64,000 nt of DNA from Bin87 sp965243255 (GCA_965243255.1 CBDEUH010000004.1:2790001-2854000), one strand, 5' to 3'; counted from the stretch's first letter, positions 8,447 to 17,370 are shown. Translations and numbers: made by a program. The notes: generated from the sequence alone by a model not told the origin.

Positions 8447-9400
8447 CTAGGACAATTGAGCCTGTTGCTCAATTGCCAAGGCTTCAGACAAACTACGAGC
8501 AACGCGTATGCCTTTATCTCCCCAGGCGCGCGCGACGTAGTCTATAAATCCTTTTGGAGGCGTCAGCGGCACGCAGAGCTTGGACAATTCCTCACCGGCA
8601 GGGGTGAACTGACAGTTCCCCATGGTAATGGATTTACTGTCCGGAACAGCGTAGAGCAGTTCGTTGCCGAGCAGCCAGGCCCGTACTCCCGGAGTCTCGG
8701 CGGTCATTTGGTAGCCGGTGGCGTGATTCACTACCAGCCCCAACCACTCTAGCCGCGTTAGAGATGTGAAATTAACACCGGCATCTGTGTATATGATGTG
8801 CCGATTGTCCAATACCACCAATCGGGGTTTTTCGTGGGATCCAACTCCGATTATTTCACCCGAAGCGGGATTATATTCTACCTCGGTGGGGACAATACGG
8901 AACATAGATAAATTCCGGAATAGGCGCGCATCGTCGGGTTCCAAGTCTGCCACTACGTTGACCGTCTTCTTGGAATAGGAGCCGGGTGCATTGGCTTCCC
9001 CTCCCAACAATGAAGCCCACAGGTCGGCCATATCGGGATCAGAGCAGGTACGGGCCTTGTCTTTGAGGTTGGCTAGCCAATCGTCCGAGATGAGGTCAGG
9101 TCTCGCATCACCGCTGAGTCGCGGTACAACCAGTTGCAAGATGCGAACTAGACTTTTCAGATTCGTTCTGCCCCCGCACGATATGAGGGCTTCTAGCATC
9201 ACAGGATCATGCGGATTGGCCTCGATGCGATCCCCTATCACATTTGCCAAAGCCGTGGTTATGTTTTCGTAGGCGTTAGCGTCCGCCGCCGCTATGGATT
9301 GATCATCAATCTGTCGGCGCATAGGCCACAGACCAAGTATCTTGCCTGCTAACCTTGCGAAGGGTGCGCCATCTTCGAGTATTTTCTGCATCTCTTCCAT
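8447..9400 (-). CDS. DUF2806/Abi-alpha-like protein
   Basis: The ATG at 9400 is preceded by GAGGA and lies only four bases after the upstream gene's stop. The 317-residue soluble protein carries RRQIDDQSIAAADANAYENI and, around residues 115-150, the segment SDPDMADLWASLLGGEANAPG followed by SYSKKTVNVVADLEPDDARLF. This LWA-LL-GE...LSP-DA-LF pattern is characteristic of DUF2806 and of the abortive-infection alpha families, which I cannot tell apart by eye. Neighbours are a membrane protein (upstream, same operon) and a lipoprotein (downstream). A role in stress or phage response is inference only. Confidence 0.55.
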   Translation of the reverse strand: MEEMQKILEDGAPFARLAGKILGLWPMRRQIDDQSIAAADANAYENITTALANVIGDRIEANPHDPVMLEALISCGGRTNLKSLVRILQLVVPRLSGDARPDLISDDWLANLKDKARTCSDPDMADLWASLLGGEANAPGSYSKKTVNVVADLEPDDARLFRNLSMFRIVPTEVEYNPASGEIIGVGSHEKPRLVVLDNRHIIYTDAGVNFTSLTRLEWLGLVVNHATGYQMTAETPGVRAWLLGNELLYAVPDSKSITMGNCQFTPAGEELSKLCVPLTPPKGFIDYVARAWGDKGIRVARSLSEALAIEQQAQLS

Positions 9401-9404
9401 TTGA

Positions 9405-10229
9405 TTATTCCTCGGCACCCGGTCTTACGGGCGCACGGGTTGATTCGGTCGTTGCGAACGATTGCTGATGTGCGATTATGCGCCCTAGTTGGTACCGGTG
9501 GCGCTTCTCATCGTGAAATCTTAAAGCGTACTCGATAAGCAATCCTATCACGATGAGAGCCACCCCGATTTCAGAGTGAAATGAGGAGACCACCGAAGCT
9601 GCCCCTGCTACAACGAATGCCAAGCCCCTTGCGATCACGTAGATGGCGGCCACCACGGATACCAGCGCGAATAAGAGAATCACCAGCGCCAGGGAGACGA
9701 TATGAAGTATGCAGGTGGCAGGAAAGGCCGACATTAGCAAGATCCATGCCAACATGAACGCTCCGGCCCAGAATGCGAGGGCTACGGGCAGTAGGACGAC
9801 TCCGATCAAGATTAGAGTGCACCCGGTGGCGAACGTTCGGAGTCGGCTGTGCGATTCGATACCGCCTACAACAGGGCTCCAGAAAGTATCCAGCCAGATC
9901 TGGAAAAAGGAGGACAGCCACTTGCGATAGGCGCTGTGGGGCATTACGTCTCGTGCAATCCGCCACAGGGGAGCGTAGATAAAGCTGAACACGGGGAAGA
10001 GCGCCTTCGTGTTCTTTAGAAACCTGAGCAAGACGATAGGGAATAGGTAGGCGAGCATATTAACGCCAGCATCAGGGCCGTACCAAACCCCACCGCATCC
10101 GCAAGGACATTCGTGTGGCTGGCTATCGATCAATCTGTCCCAAATTATCGATGGGCTAGCGAAAAATTGGGAATATGCCTGGTGGGCGAGCCATTCCTGA
10201 TGTCGCCTCTCGCGTGATTGCTCCCTCAA
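9405..10229 (-). CDS. multi-pass membrane protein, unknown
   Basis: A TTG start at 10229 is supported by GGAGGT eight bases upstream. The 274-residue product has a Cys/Gly motif near residue 42 (CPCGCGG), an amphipathic region, and four to five hydrophobic segments between about residues 135 and 240 (for example CTLILIGVVLLPVALAFWAG and LALVILLFALVSVVAAIYVI). A charged tail follows. It ends four bases before the DUF2806-like start, so the two are almost certainly one operon. Family not recognised. Confidence 0.6.
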   Translation of the reverse strand: MREQSRERRHQEWLAHQAYSQFFASPSIIWDRLIDSQPHECPCGCGGVWYGPDAGVNMLAYLFPIVLLRFLKNTKALFPVFSFIYAPLWRIARDVMPHSAYRKWLSSFFQIWLDTFWSPVVGGIESHSRLRTFATGCTLILIGVVLLPVALAFWAGAFMLAWILLMSAFPATCILHIVSLALVILLFALVSVVAAIYVIARGLAFVVAGAASVVSSFHSEIGVALIVIGLLIEYALRFHDEKRHRYQLGRIIAHQQSFATTESTRAPVRPGAEE

Positions 10230-10816
10230 ATCGTTACCTCCGGATCGGTTTTACAAAACAGGCTATGCCTGAAACCTTGTGCCCCGTTGCAAGTAGTCGG
10301 CAGTCAGGCCAGATAGGTTGACTTTAGCCCCGTATGCCTCCATCCAATAGCTTCCGTCTTAGTCATCGGTGCCGTTCACCTTTACGGGATGACCCTACTC
10401 GCTTGGATTGAGGAAGGCGAGGCGGCGATTGCGTCACCTAGCGAGGCAATTGCATAAGTCCTTGACATCTGAGTGATGGGCCATGAAGGCCGATATCTCC
10501 GCGCACCCTGCCGCGTTCTGTTGGTGTGCCCAGTCTTATCACGACGTACGTCGTGCCCCTAGCAGCACGAAGTTGCCTTTAGGCGCAGTATATTAGCTGC
10601 GTGCCTTTGACAACCCGGCCCCGATACCGTACTCTGGCGCCGCCACAGTACCTCGGTATCTTGCCTGATGCCCCCGGCTGAATGAGGGGCATACTTCGCG
10701 TTCGTTCTTGGAAGCCAGAAGGGTTTTCTTCTGAGCCTTCCTTGCGGAGTGAACGCGAGGCATCGGGGTACTGTGGCAAGTAACCCTTTTCCTGGCATTC
10801 GCAAGGGAGGTGCCAC
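10230..10816. other. intergenic gap with a 16-bp perfect palindrome
   Basis: No convincing gene is seen. A perfect palindrome CACGACGTACGTCGTG lies at 10540-10555 and could be an operator. Short open frames here lack ribosome binding sites and look random. The gap separates the minus-strand operon from decayed plus-strand genes. Confidence 0.5.
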
Positions 10817-11272
10817 GTGCCCCACGAGTTGCGCAGCTCGCGTAGCCGCCTGACGGCCCCATTGGCGTCGGCGGTGCGCATCAGAAACCGGCCCCCGTCG
10901 GCAATTCTCACTATCGCATCCAAGGATGTCCGGATCTACTTCTGTAGCCCGATAGCGTATCTGGTTGCGATGACGTTCATGCTGACCACAGGAGTCGCTT
11001 TCCTGTGGGATTTGGGCGACCACGGGAAATGGCCAGTGGCGTCTCTGGAGAGCTTCTTCCTCGGGGACCTTCGCGAGGGCAACGTCTTCTCGGCCGCAAT
11101 GGTCTTGATCCCGTTGAGCCAGCTCCTGACGATGCGGCTGTTGGCGGAAGAGCAGAGGCTCGGCACCATTGAACTGCTGCTGACTGCTCCAGTAAGGGAT
11201 TGGCAGGTAATCGTGGGTAAGTACATCGCGAGCTGCACCTTACAGACCCTGCCTGCGAGCGATTACGGGTAA
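10817..11272 (+). pseudogene. truncated ABC-2 type transporter permease
   Basis: After an unstructured head the frame reads ILTIASKDVRIYFCSPIAYL, then a membrane segment and LSQLLTMRLLAEEQRLGTIE followed by LLLTAPVRDWQVIVGKYIAS. This is the N-terminal third of ABC-2 permeases of the GldF/NosY type, where the family usually has six membrane segments and 230-260 residues. Homology ends at about 11250, the frame stops at 11272, and no partner ATPase is nearby. I read it as a fragment left by a deletion. Confidence 0.7.
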
Positions 11273-11705
11273 TGGTCGCAGGGATACTGCTCTCCCTGCT
11301 GTTGGTCTCATGCGTTCCTGGCCGCGGTGCTGACCGGCCGTCGTTGGGGAATCCATTCCTCACCACCCATTCAGCAAACGCTGGGTCTATCGCATTCGTG
11401 AGCGCCAACTCCACCGACGACTCCGCAAAGGCGTATTGCCAAATGGACCCGTCGCTGCTCGATTCATCGGTCCCTGGCTGACACTCCATGCCCACCGCAT
11501 TCAAAGTGGACGCCTACGGCACCGTGGTGAGTAACCGGAGCGGGCTCGCGCCATCTACGGATCCCGAACCAAGTGGTAGTCCCAAAGCGGCCGTCTGGCA
11601 TTCCGCACCTCCGAATCCGACGACGCCGGCTGTAGGACGACAAGGTTCTCGGCTGGACATAGAGCATACACGGGGACCCTGAATTTCGAGAATGGGAGGT
11701 TCCTG
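11273..11705. other. intergenic remnant, no gene seen
   Basis: Open frames on both strands are short and compositionally biased, with no ribosome binding site or recognisable domain. The stretch probably represents decayed DNA downstream of the broken permease. Confidence 0.4.
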
Positions 11706-12119
11706 ATGAAAAAGAAGATTCAGTTCCTACTGCTGCTGGTGTCATTGCTGCTGTTGACGATGTCTGTCTTGGTCTTCGCTCGCAGCCACGATGATTACGA
11801 CCACGACATCTCTGCGGCGGTGGGGCAACCAGATAACGGCCACGCGACGGTTTCGTACTCAGGTCACATCCACCGGTTTGCGATGACGCCACCTGTGACC
11901 TGGTGGAGAGTGACCCACGACGGGTTGCAGATTGATTCCGGGTCGGTTTCGACAGGCGATATTCTATCGTTTTCGGGGTCTTTCATCCTAGTACAAACCC
12001 CGCAAGGGCATAATGGGGAAGTATGCGTACGGAGCGGGAATTCATTCAGCCCAGGATACGTCGTGGAATGCATTGCGATTGCCGTGCCGCCTTCGCTTTC
12101 GTCTATGCCCGAGTCTTGA
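11706..12119 (+). CDS. small secreted protein, unknown
   Basis: A strong ribosome binding site (GGGAGGT, five bases before the ATG) supports the start. The 137-residue product has a classic signal peptide (MKKKIQFLLLLVSLLLLTMS to about residue 26, likely cut after VFA). An acidic/His-rich stretch (SHDDYDHD) and a small beta-rich domain with two cysteines (EVCVRSG, YVVECIA) follow. It is the only intact gene among the decayed ones around it. Function unknown. Confidence 0.6.
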   Translation: MKKKIQFLLLLVSLLLLTMSVLVFARSHDDYDHDISAAVGQPDNGHATVSYSGHIHRFAMTPPVTWWRVTHDGLQIDSGSVSTGDILSFSGSFILVQTPQGHNGEVCVRSGNSFSPGYVVECIAIAVPPSLSSMPES

Positions 12120-12165
12120 CGGAAAGGGGAATAGGTAGCGATGGCCTTGCCCGAAGAACCCACAT

Positions 12166-13051
12166 TTGTTCCCCGAGGGCCACGCCCTGGCATTCGCCTT
12201 CACCGCCTACCAGATGGCTTGGCTACGCCGATATCACCCGCTGGAGTTCTTCGTGGCACCGTCCAATGAGTAGCCCATGGGCTTCTGGGACATGGACACC
12301 CTCAAGCAGGACGCCCACCGGCAGGGGTTGCGGGTTGCCCATCCCGACGTGAACCGGTCCGAATTGCTCAGCACCAACGAGCGCGACGACACCCTGCGCC
12401 TGGGGCTGACCTTCGTGAAGAGCGTGGACTACCACTTGGGAGAGGCACTGCTGCGGGCGAGAGGAGCCGGCACGTCTGCCGATTTAGCGGACCTGCTGGC
12501 GAGGTCAGGGCTGCCGCGGGAATCTCTGGAGAATTTAGCCCGGGCCGGCGCCATGGACGCGTTGCCCGGCTGCTCTGACCGGGGGAGCGTCCTGTTGCAG
12601 GTGGGGGCAGGCTACTGTGCTGGCCGGGTCTTCTCCCTTGACTTGGATTACCCGGTCATCGGATGCTGGATGAATTCGCCATGCTGGGCCTCTGCCCCGA
12701 AGGCCACGTGATGGAACTGCTGCGGCCCCAGATTGGCCCCGAGGTACTGACCAGCGACGGTCTGCTGGGATGCCGCGATGGGGATGTGGTGCGCGTGGCC
12801 GGCCGCGTGGTGCGCCGGCCATGTCCGTTGGCTGCTGCGGTTTTTTTGACCCTGGAGGAAGAGTACGGGCTGATACCCTAGCCGTCTGGCCTGCCCAGTG
12901 GGAGCGGCTCAAGGACGCGCTGCGGCGCTCAATCATCGTGTTTTAGGGTCAGGTGTCCCGGCGGGACGACACGTTGAGCGTGGCGGTTCTAAATGCTTGG
13001 CCGATGGCATTGGACCTGGATTACAGGCATGGTCGGCGGGACTGGCAGTGA
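12166..13051 (+). pseudogene. 3' remnant of a DnaE2-like error-prone polymerase
   Basis: The sequence reads FPEGHALAFAFTAYQMAWLR, then HPLEFFVAPSNE, a TAG at 12271 where homologs have Gln, and PMGFWDMDTLKQDA. A helix-hairpin-helix-like region follows (ADLLARSGLPRESLENLARA). A frameshift near 12660 leads into EFAMLGLCPEGHVMELLRP and an OB-fold segment (VVRVAGRVVRRP, VFLTLEEEYGLI). Another stop at about 12883 and a TAG at about 12946 precede the last fragment. This is the C-terminal third of the DnaE2/ImuC polymerase; the 5' two thirds are absent. Clearly dead. Confidence 0.8.
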
Positions 13052-13317
13052 AGGTTACACAACATATGCCGACCGCTCATCGACTTATCGACCTAGAGCG
13101 ACGTATATCGTATCGGTACCTCGACCGAGGTTAGGGTTTTGTCCTAGCTCCATATGCACTCGCTGGCCTGAAAGAAAAGCCGGCAGACGCAACTTCAGTA
13201 ATACTAGCCGACCAATAATATCACAATATTTGTTTATTGTTGCCAAGATTACGCCCAATTTTACAGACGCTGACACGAAATCGGCCCCCAAAACCTGTTT
13301 TTTCGTCCGAGGCTTGC

Positions 13318-13323
13318 TATACT
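13318..13323 (+). promoter_or_regulatory. extended -10 promoter element
   Basis: TGCTATACT fits an extended -10 (TGnTATACT). A clear -35 is not seen, as is usual with extended -10 promoters. It lies 63 bp upstream of the small gene at 13386. Confidence 0.35.
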
Positions 13324-13385
13324 GGTTGCCCAAAAATCCGCCCACTGGTTTGGAGAACCAGCGGGGTACGCGTGTCAGGAGACAA

Positions 13386-13613
13386 ATGACGGCGTTCAAG
13401 GGCAAAATGGATGGAAAGACGTTTCATGCACGCGCACCGCGCTACCCGGCGGATTCGATCCGTCGAAATTGGAATGAAGCGACAGTATCCAAGAGACCGA
13501 GCAGCGTCGAAACGTTGAGTACCATAATTCACCGCCCGTCTGCTAAGGCAGAATACTTACCAATTTCCGTTCCAGTCCTGAAAATGAACTATAACGGAAC
13601 CCTGCTGGTATAG
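13386..13613 (+). CDS. small basic protein, hypothetical
   Basis: The ATG at 13386 is preceded by AGGAGA six bases upstream and by a plausible promoter 63 bp upstream, which is why I keep this 75-residue frame. It encodes a basic, Arg/Lys-rich product (MTAFKGKMDGKTF, DSIRRNWNEATVSKR) with no membrane segment or known motif. It lies 189 bp ahead of the NdpA-like gene on the same strand. The longer open frame that starts upstream at 12993 overlaps the polymerase remnant and is not credible. Confidence 0.35.
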   Translation: MTAFKGKMDGKTFHARAPRYPADSIRRNWNEATVSKRPSSVETLSTIIHRPSAKAEYLPISVPVLKMNYNGTLLV

Positions 13614-13640
13614 CAAGTTGGGAAAAAGGGTGGAGTCATT

Positions 13641-13697
13641 TATCCCATCCCCGAGAAATTCGCTTCGAAATAACTCGGGGCATCTCACTACGGGATA
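13641..13697 (+). promoter_or_regulatory. nested hairpin upstream of the NdpA-like gene
   Basis: CCCCGAG at 13649-13655 faces CTCGGGG at 13674-13680, with TTCG/CGAA inside and TATCCC/GGGATA outside (13641-13646 and about 13692-13697). No T-run follows, so it does not look like a terminator. It may be a leader structure controlling the gene pair that starts at 13803. Confidence 0.4.
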
Positions 13698-13802
13698 GGG
13701 TTTACTACGAAGTCCGAAACCAGATCCGCATTTTCACCAATGTCGAGACCGTTTAGGATGCCAGTTTAGCACCGAATCCCAAATGACGCAACAGGTGTAA
13801 TC

Positions 13803-14849
13803 ATGCCCATCAATCCGAGAAGAATAAATCTTGGGAGTGTAATTTTCCACAGCGTCCCATCGGGACCGAACGACGACGTGAATCCCTTCCACTTGAGCGG
13901 GGTCGAGAGCCCCTTGGGTACCGAAGCTAGAAACTACTTTCAGCAAAAATTGACTGCTACGCTGACCAATGGCGCCTACCCCGTCGTGTTCGACGAACAA
14001 AGCACATCCATGGTGCCGGGGTTGGTGTTGAATATCACAACTCCAGGCTATTCGCATTTTGTGGGCGATTCCCAAATCATGGCCCATCATTTGCGCGATG
14101 TACAGACCAAAAACAACGCGCCGGGGACTCTGGCAGTTGCCGAAGTTGATGCTGGTGATCAACGGGCGGTGGCGATCGTCAAATTGGAGCACGAGGAAGG
14201 AGCAAGGGCTCACCAAGTTGACCATCAAGGGGAACTCACCATCAACATAGAACACCTACAAGATTTGATGCTGACGGGTAAGACTCGAGTATTCAAGGCG
14301 GCTCTGTTCGTGCAGTACGGAACGGCTACCAGCGACATTGAGGGTCTGGTTTCAGACAATCAAAACAGGAGAGGTCTAAGTTCAGGGGTGGCAGCTTTCT
14401 TCTTGAAGACCTTTCTCGGATGCCAATTGCAGGTGGATCCTTCTACCGTTACCCGCGATTTTCTCGAATCGGCTCAAGAATGGATCAATACTGAGGTTCC
14501 TGACCCCGGCAAGAAAGCAGGTTACATGATAGCCCTGTTGGCAGAAATAGCGAGCAACGATGAGACAGTTGACCCAAAATCCTTCGCAGATAGCCATTTG
14601 GAATTGGACGACAACCAGAGTTTCATGGATTTCGTTGAATCCCGAGACGTGCCCACCAGTGCATTCCCGAAAGACACTAGTCTGGTCGCTAGTCAATTGA
14701 AGAAGGTTTCAATAACCACAGACAGCGGGCTGGCTGTTATAGGCACTACGGACGCGCTCGAGGAAAATGCAAAGATTGACTCAACGATTGATGGCCGAGT
14801 GCAGATTTCTATCGTTGATCGCCTAACGAACGTGAAGGGACGTGGCTAG
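13803..14849 (+). CDS. NdpA-like nucleoid-associated protein
   Basis: The 348-residue protein resembles the NdpA/YejK 37-kDa nucleoid-associated family (PF04245). An early EARNYFQQKL-like helix is followed by GTLAVAEVDAGDQRAVAIVK and LEHEEGARAH, the family's conserved beta-rich core. A basic/acidic middle (HLQDLMLTGKTRVFKAAL) and a helical C-terminus follow. Family members bind DNA or associate with the nucleoid; some sit in mobile or defence loci. AGGTG lies six bases upstream of the start. Its TAG is separated by one base from the ATG of the RelA/SpoT gene, so the two are one transcriptional and probably translational unit. Confidence 0.65.
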   Translation: MPINPRRINLGSVIFHSVPSGPNDDVNPFHLSGVESPLGTEARNYFQQKLTATLTNGAYPVVFDEQSTSMVPGLVLNITTPGYSHFVGDSQIMAHHLRDVQTKNNAPGTLAVAEVDAGDQRAVAIVKLEHEEGARAHQVDHQGELTINIEHLQDLMLTGKTRVFKAALFVQYGTATSDIEGLVSDNQNRRGLSSGVAAFFLKTFLGCQLQVDPSTVTRDFLESAQEWINTEVPDPGKKAGYMIALLAEIASNDETVDPKSFADSHLELDDNQSFMDFVESRDVPTSAFPKDTSLVASQLKKVSITTDSGLAVIGTTDALEENAKIDSTIDGRVQISIVDRLTNVKGRG

Positions 14850-14850
14850 C

Positions 14851-15822
14851 ATGCTCGTTAGTATAGACCAATTGGGCCAACAATATGCTGAGGAGCGTCC
14901 AAAATACCTACGACTAGCAAAAGAAATACGCGACGTAATTGAGGCCACAATGCGCGACCGGGGTGTGCAGTGCGACGTCACGCATCGGGCCAAGGAAGTT
15001 TGGTCTCTGTGTGGAAAGGCGCTTACTAAGGGCTACTCGGACCCGTATAAAGAGATCCGCGACAAGGCAGGTGCACGACTCTCAGTAAAGTTCCCATGGG
15101 ACCGAGAAGCCGCCGAATCAGTGATAGACTCGCTGTTTTGCGTTCTTGAACGGGATGACAAACGCGCCTCAGTCGGGCCCGATGTGTTCCGATATCGGGC
15201 AACTCACTTCCAAGTCAAGCACCCGGGAGCAGCAGGGGACATTAAGGATTTGGAATGCGAAATCCAAGTGATGACCAAAGCAGAGAGCTTGTGGGCTGAT
15301 ACCACGCACGATTTGGCCTACAAGCCAGCTGAATCCCTTCCAGATGAAATTAAGCGGATTTACCACCGCCTGGTCAGCCTCGTTGAACTTTTTGACTTGG
15401 AGATTGAGCGTGCACGCGAGGAGGTGAAGCGGATGCCGAATTACATCGGGGCACAACTGCTGGATATCCTTTTGCCCCATCATCGGCGTTTGACTGGAAA
15501 TCATTATAACAATGAACTCTCAGGATTAGTGTTGGATTTCTTGGGAGAAAACGTCATATCTGACCCAATAGATGAGGTCAAAGAAAAATTAGACGAATTC
15601 ATTGCTGCAAATGATTGCGACATCAAGGCATTGCTCAGTCGCTACCGCGGAGACGCTCACGCCAACCCTTTCCTATGGCAACCAGAGCTACTAATCATCC
15701 TGTTCCAACTGGAGCGAAACAGGGCTGTGCTGCAACACAATTGGCCGGAAATCTTGCCGGAGAGCTTGTTGCTATCGCTCGCCGACAATTGGGGCGTCTC
15801 CATCAACCCGACCCATGAGTGA
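14851..15822 (+). CDS. RelA/SpoT-domain (p)ppGpp synthetase-like protein
   Basis: Starting from the ATG at 14851 (GAAGGGA ten bases upstream; a GTG at 14842 overlaps the previous gene but is spaced too close), the product is 323 residues. Residues 41-160 form a synthetase domain: HRAKEVWSLCGKALTKGY, DKAGARLSV, FRYRATHFQVK, CEIQVMTKAESLWAD and THDLAYKP, matching the family's D-x-x-G-x-R, Y-R-x-x-H, E-I-Q and W...H-x-L-x-Y-K positions. No HD hydrolase, TGS or ACT domain is present. The C-terminal 160 residues are helical and unassigned. A lone synthetase coupled to a partner gene recalls toxic small alarmone synthetases, but toxicity and antitoxin are not shown here. Confidence 0.75.
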   Translation: MLVSIDQLGQQYAEERPKYLRLAKEIRDVIEATMRDRGVQCDVTHRAKEVWSLCGKALTKGYSDPYKEIRDKAGARLSVKFPWDREAAESVIDSLFCVLERDDKRASVGPDVFRYRATHFQVKHPGAAGDIKDLECEIQVMTKAESLWADTTHDLAYKPAESLPDEIKRIYHRLVSLVELFDLEIERAREEVKRMPNYIGAQLLDILLPHHRRLTGNHYNNELSGLVLDFLGENVISDPIDEVKEKLDEFIAANDCDIKALLSRYRGDAHANPFLWQPELLIILFQLERNRAVLQHNWPEILPESLLLSLADNWGVSINPTHE

Positions 15823-15897
15823 CCGTAAATGCGGATTTGGGATGAATCTACGGATAATCTTCGAATTCTTGACCGAAGCAAATGAACGTGCAAGTTA

Positions 15898-16344
15898 ATG
15901 AGGTCAAATTTGTGGCAGTTTATTCCCCTCTTGTTGCTTGCGGGGACGATCGCCTTTACGGCCGCGGCCTGCGGCGGCAATTATGATGAGGGGATGGTTG
16001 CCGTGACGGCAACGCCGCCGCAGGCCGGGGAACGGAACGCTCCTGCCCTCGCGCTCAACTCTCCAGACCCGCCCGCTAGTGAGAGTGCCATTGGGGAGAT
16101 CGAAACCGCGGCACGGAAACTACTCGCCGACGAGTTGAACGAAGACGAGGGGGAATTCAAGCTCGATAGCTCGGAGAAGGTGGGTTGGTCCGACGCCAGC
16201 TTGGGGTGTCCGCAGGAGGGCTATTCTTACGCCCAAGTCATCACTCCGGGCTACAAGCTGGTCTTTAATTTGGAGGATATGCACTACGCGGTCCATACCA
16301 GCTCCGACGGCTCCAACATGGTGGTCTGCGGGGATGGACAGTAG
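15898..16344 (+). CDS. small lipoprotein with LGCPQ...TPGY domain
   Basis: The 148-residue product has a signal peptide with lipobox FTAAAC (Cys25) and a low-complexity linker. A conserved domain follows (AARKLLADELNEDEGEF, VGWSDASLGCPQEGY, AQVITPGYKLVF, YAVHTSSDG, VVCGDG). The same domain pattern (W-D-S-LGCP ... PGY-I/L-V ... Y-H) is common in Chloroflexota and cyanobacterial secreted proteins of unknown function. Two conserved cysteines could pair. The ribosome binding site is weak. Confidence 0.7.
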   Translation: MRSNLWQFIPLLLLAGTIAFTAAACGGNYDEGMVAVTATPPQAGERNAPALALNSPDPPASESAIGEIETAARKLLADELNEDEGEFKLDSSEKVGWSDASLGCPQEGYSYAQVITPGYKLVFNLEDMHYAVHTSSDGSNMVVCGDGQ

Positions 16345-16409
16345 TGCGGCGAGGTAATTCGGCAAAGGAGTGGCAAGGCCTCGTTGGTTAATGCGGTCTT
16401 AGGGTGAAA

Positions 16410-17066
16410 TTACGGGCAGGGTTTTAAGTTTTTGTGCAGATGGCAGGATTTCTGGGCAAAATCGAATATACGGGCAAGGCCGGTGCCAGGGCCGTATGCC
16501 AACCTTCCTATCGGCCATAGTGCTTCACGCGCCGCAGCCTCGACGCGGTGTTTGATAGTCCACTTGGGTTTCTCCTGCGCCCGGCGACAAAGTTCCCACA
16601 AGCCGTACATAATCTCGGTATGGATGGGTAACCAGATCTGTCCGATCAGTGGCTCAGACAGAGATGGAGTCAGCTCCCAATAGCGGATTCTCTGGAATGC
16701 GTCCTCGGTTCCGACCTGGGACAAGTAGCGATGCAGCGACTTAAGGTGCGTTAAGCCTTTCTGATTTGTGTTGGGCCCGTAAAAGCGGACTGCGGCATCG
16801 AAGTACTCCACCAAGAATTCCGCATCACCCTGTGAGCATTCGCGTAGTACTTCGAGAAGGTCGCGAAGATCGTGAACCTTTTCGAACTCGCACCCTGCCT
16901 CCGTGATGAGGAATTTAAGGCCCCTTTCGATAGCCAAGTGGGCTATCGACACTCGATTTGCCATGTGTACGACGTTTACTTCTGTAACCAGGTCCGCCAT
17001 GGCTGGTGCGGATTCCAAGATTTTAATGGTGTCGTTGATGGATATCCCAATCAGATACTTGTTCAT
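16410..17066 (-). CDS. hypothetical helical protein, HEPN-like
   Basis: The ATG at 17066 has AAGGA nine bases upstream. The 218-residue protein has a helical N-terminal part, RVSIAHLAIERGLKFLITEA followed by KVHDLRDLLEVLRE. This resembles the HEPN pattern in which a hydrophobic helix with E-x-x-LK is followed by a T/VHDL motif. An R-x4-H stretch is present but at the first helix rather than the usual catalytic position. The C-terminal half is unassigned (YWELTPSLSEPLIGQIWL). It is flanked by the lipoprotein gene (convergent) and the terminase module. Confidence 0.45.
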   Translation of the reverse strand: MNKYLIGISINDTIKILESAPAMADLVTEVNVVHMANRVSIAHLAIERGLKFLITEAGCEFEKVHDLRDLLEVLRECSQGDAEFLVEYFDAAVRFYGPNTNQKGLTHLKSLHRYLSQVGTEDAFQRIRYWELTPSLSEPLIGQIWLPIHTEIMYGLWELCRRAQEKPKWTIKHRVEAAAREALWPIGRLAYGPGTGLARIFDFAQKSCHLHKNLKPCP

Positions 17067-17192
17067 AGTTGGTCATCCCTTGACATAGGAACGTCATCGC
17101 GCTTCCGTCGGTTCCTATACGTCATTATACATTGGCTCTGAAATTTCTCCGTTAGACAGGTTTAGGGTGAGTGGCGGGAGGGGTGACCGGGC

Positions 17193-17370
17193 GGGGTTGA
17201 CGGATGGGATGTTGAGGCCGTATTATGAACATACGTTCGCTACTGGGCGGACGGAGTTTTGAAGGGCGCGTTGCGCCGTGAGGTTTTTGATGTTGAATTG
17301 TCGTCGATACCAGTCGGAGGCGCTGCTGGAACTGATGCGGCGTCGGCCGTCGGCGGGTCGGTGTAGGCCA
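17193..17370 (+). repeat. 178-bp direct repeat, copy 1
   Basis: This segment is about 85-90 percent identical by eye to 17874-18050. It contains GTTGACGGAT, a GAACATACGTTC box, a short GGCGC/GCGCC hairpin and a short open frame beginning MLNCRRYQSEALLELMRRRP. It lies upstream of the coiled-coil gene at 17446. Confidence 0.85.
17227..17238. promoter_or_regulatory. GAAC-N4-GTTC box (LexA-like), copy 1
   Basis: GAACATACGTTC fits the GAAC-N4-GTTC half-site arrangement of Gram-positive-type LexA operators. It lies within the duplicated segment and is conserved exactly between both copies while nearby bases differ, which argues for function. Confidence 0.45.

Noticed and set aside
13436..13470. 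Possible tRNA T-arm (GGATTCGATCC)
   Set aside because: No matching acceptor, anticodon or D arm can be drawn around it.
12993..13613. 206-codon plus-strand open frame
   Set aside because: Its first part overlaps the end of the polymerase remnant and has no ribosome binding site; only the ATG at 13386 with its own AGGAGA is kept as a possible small gene.
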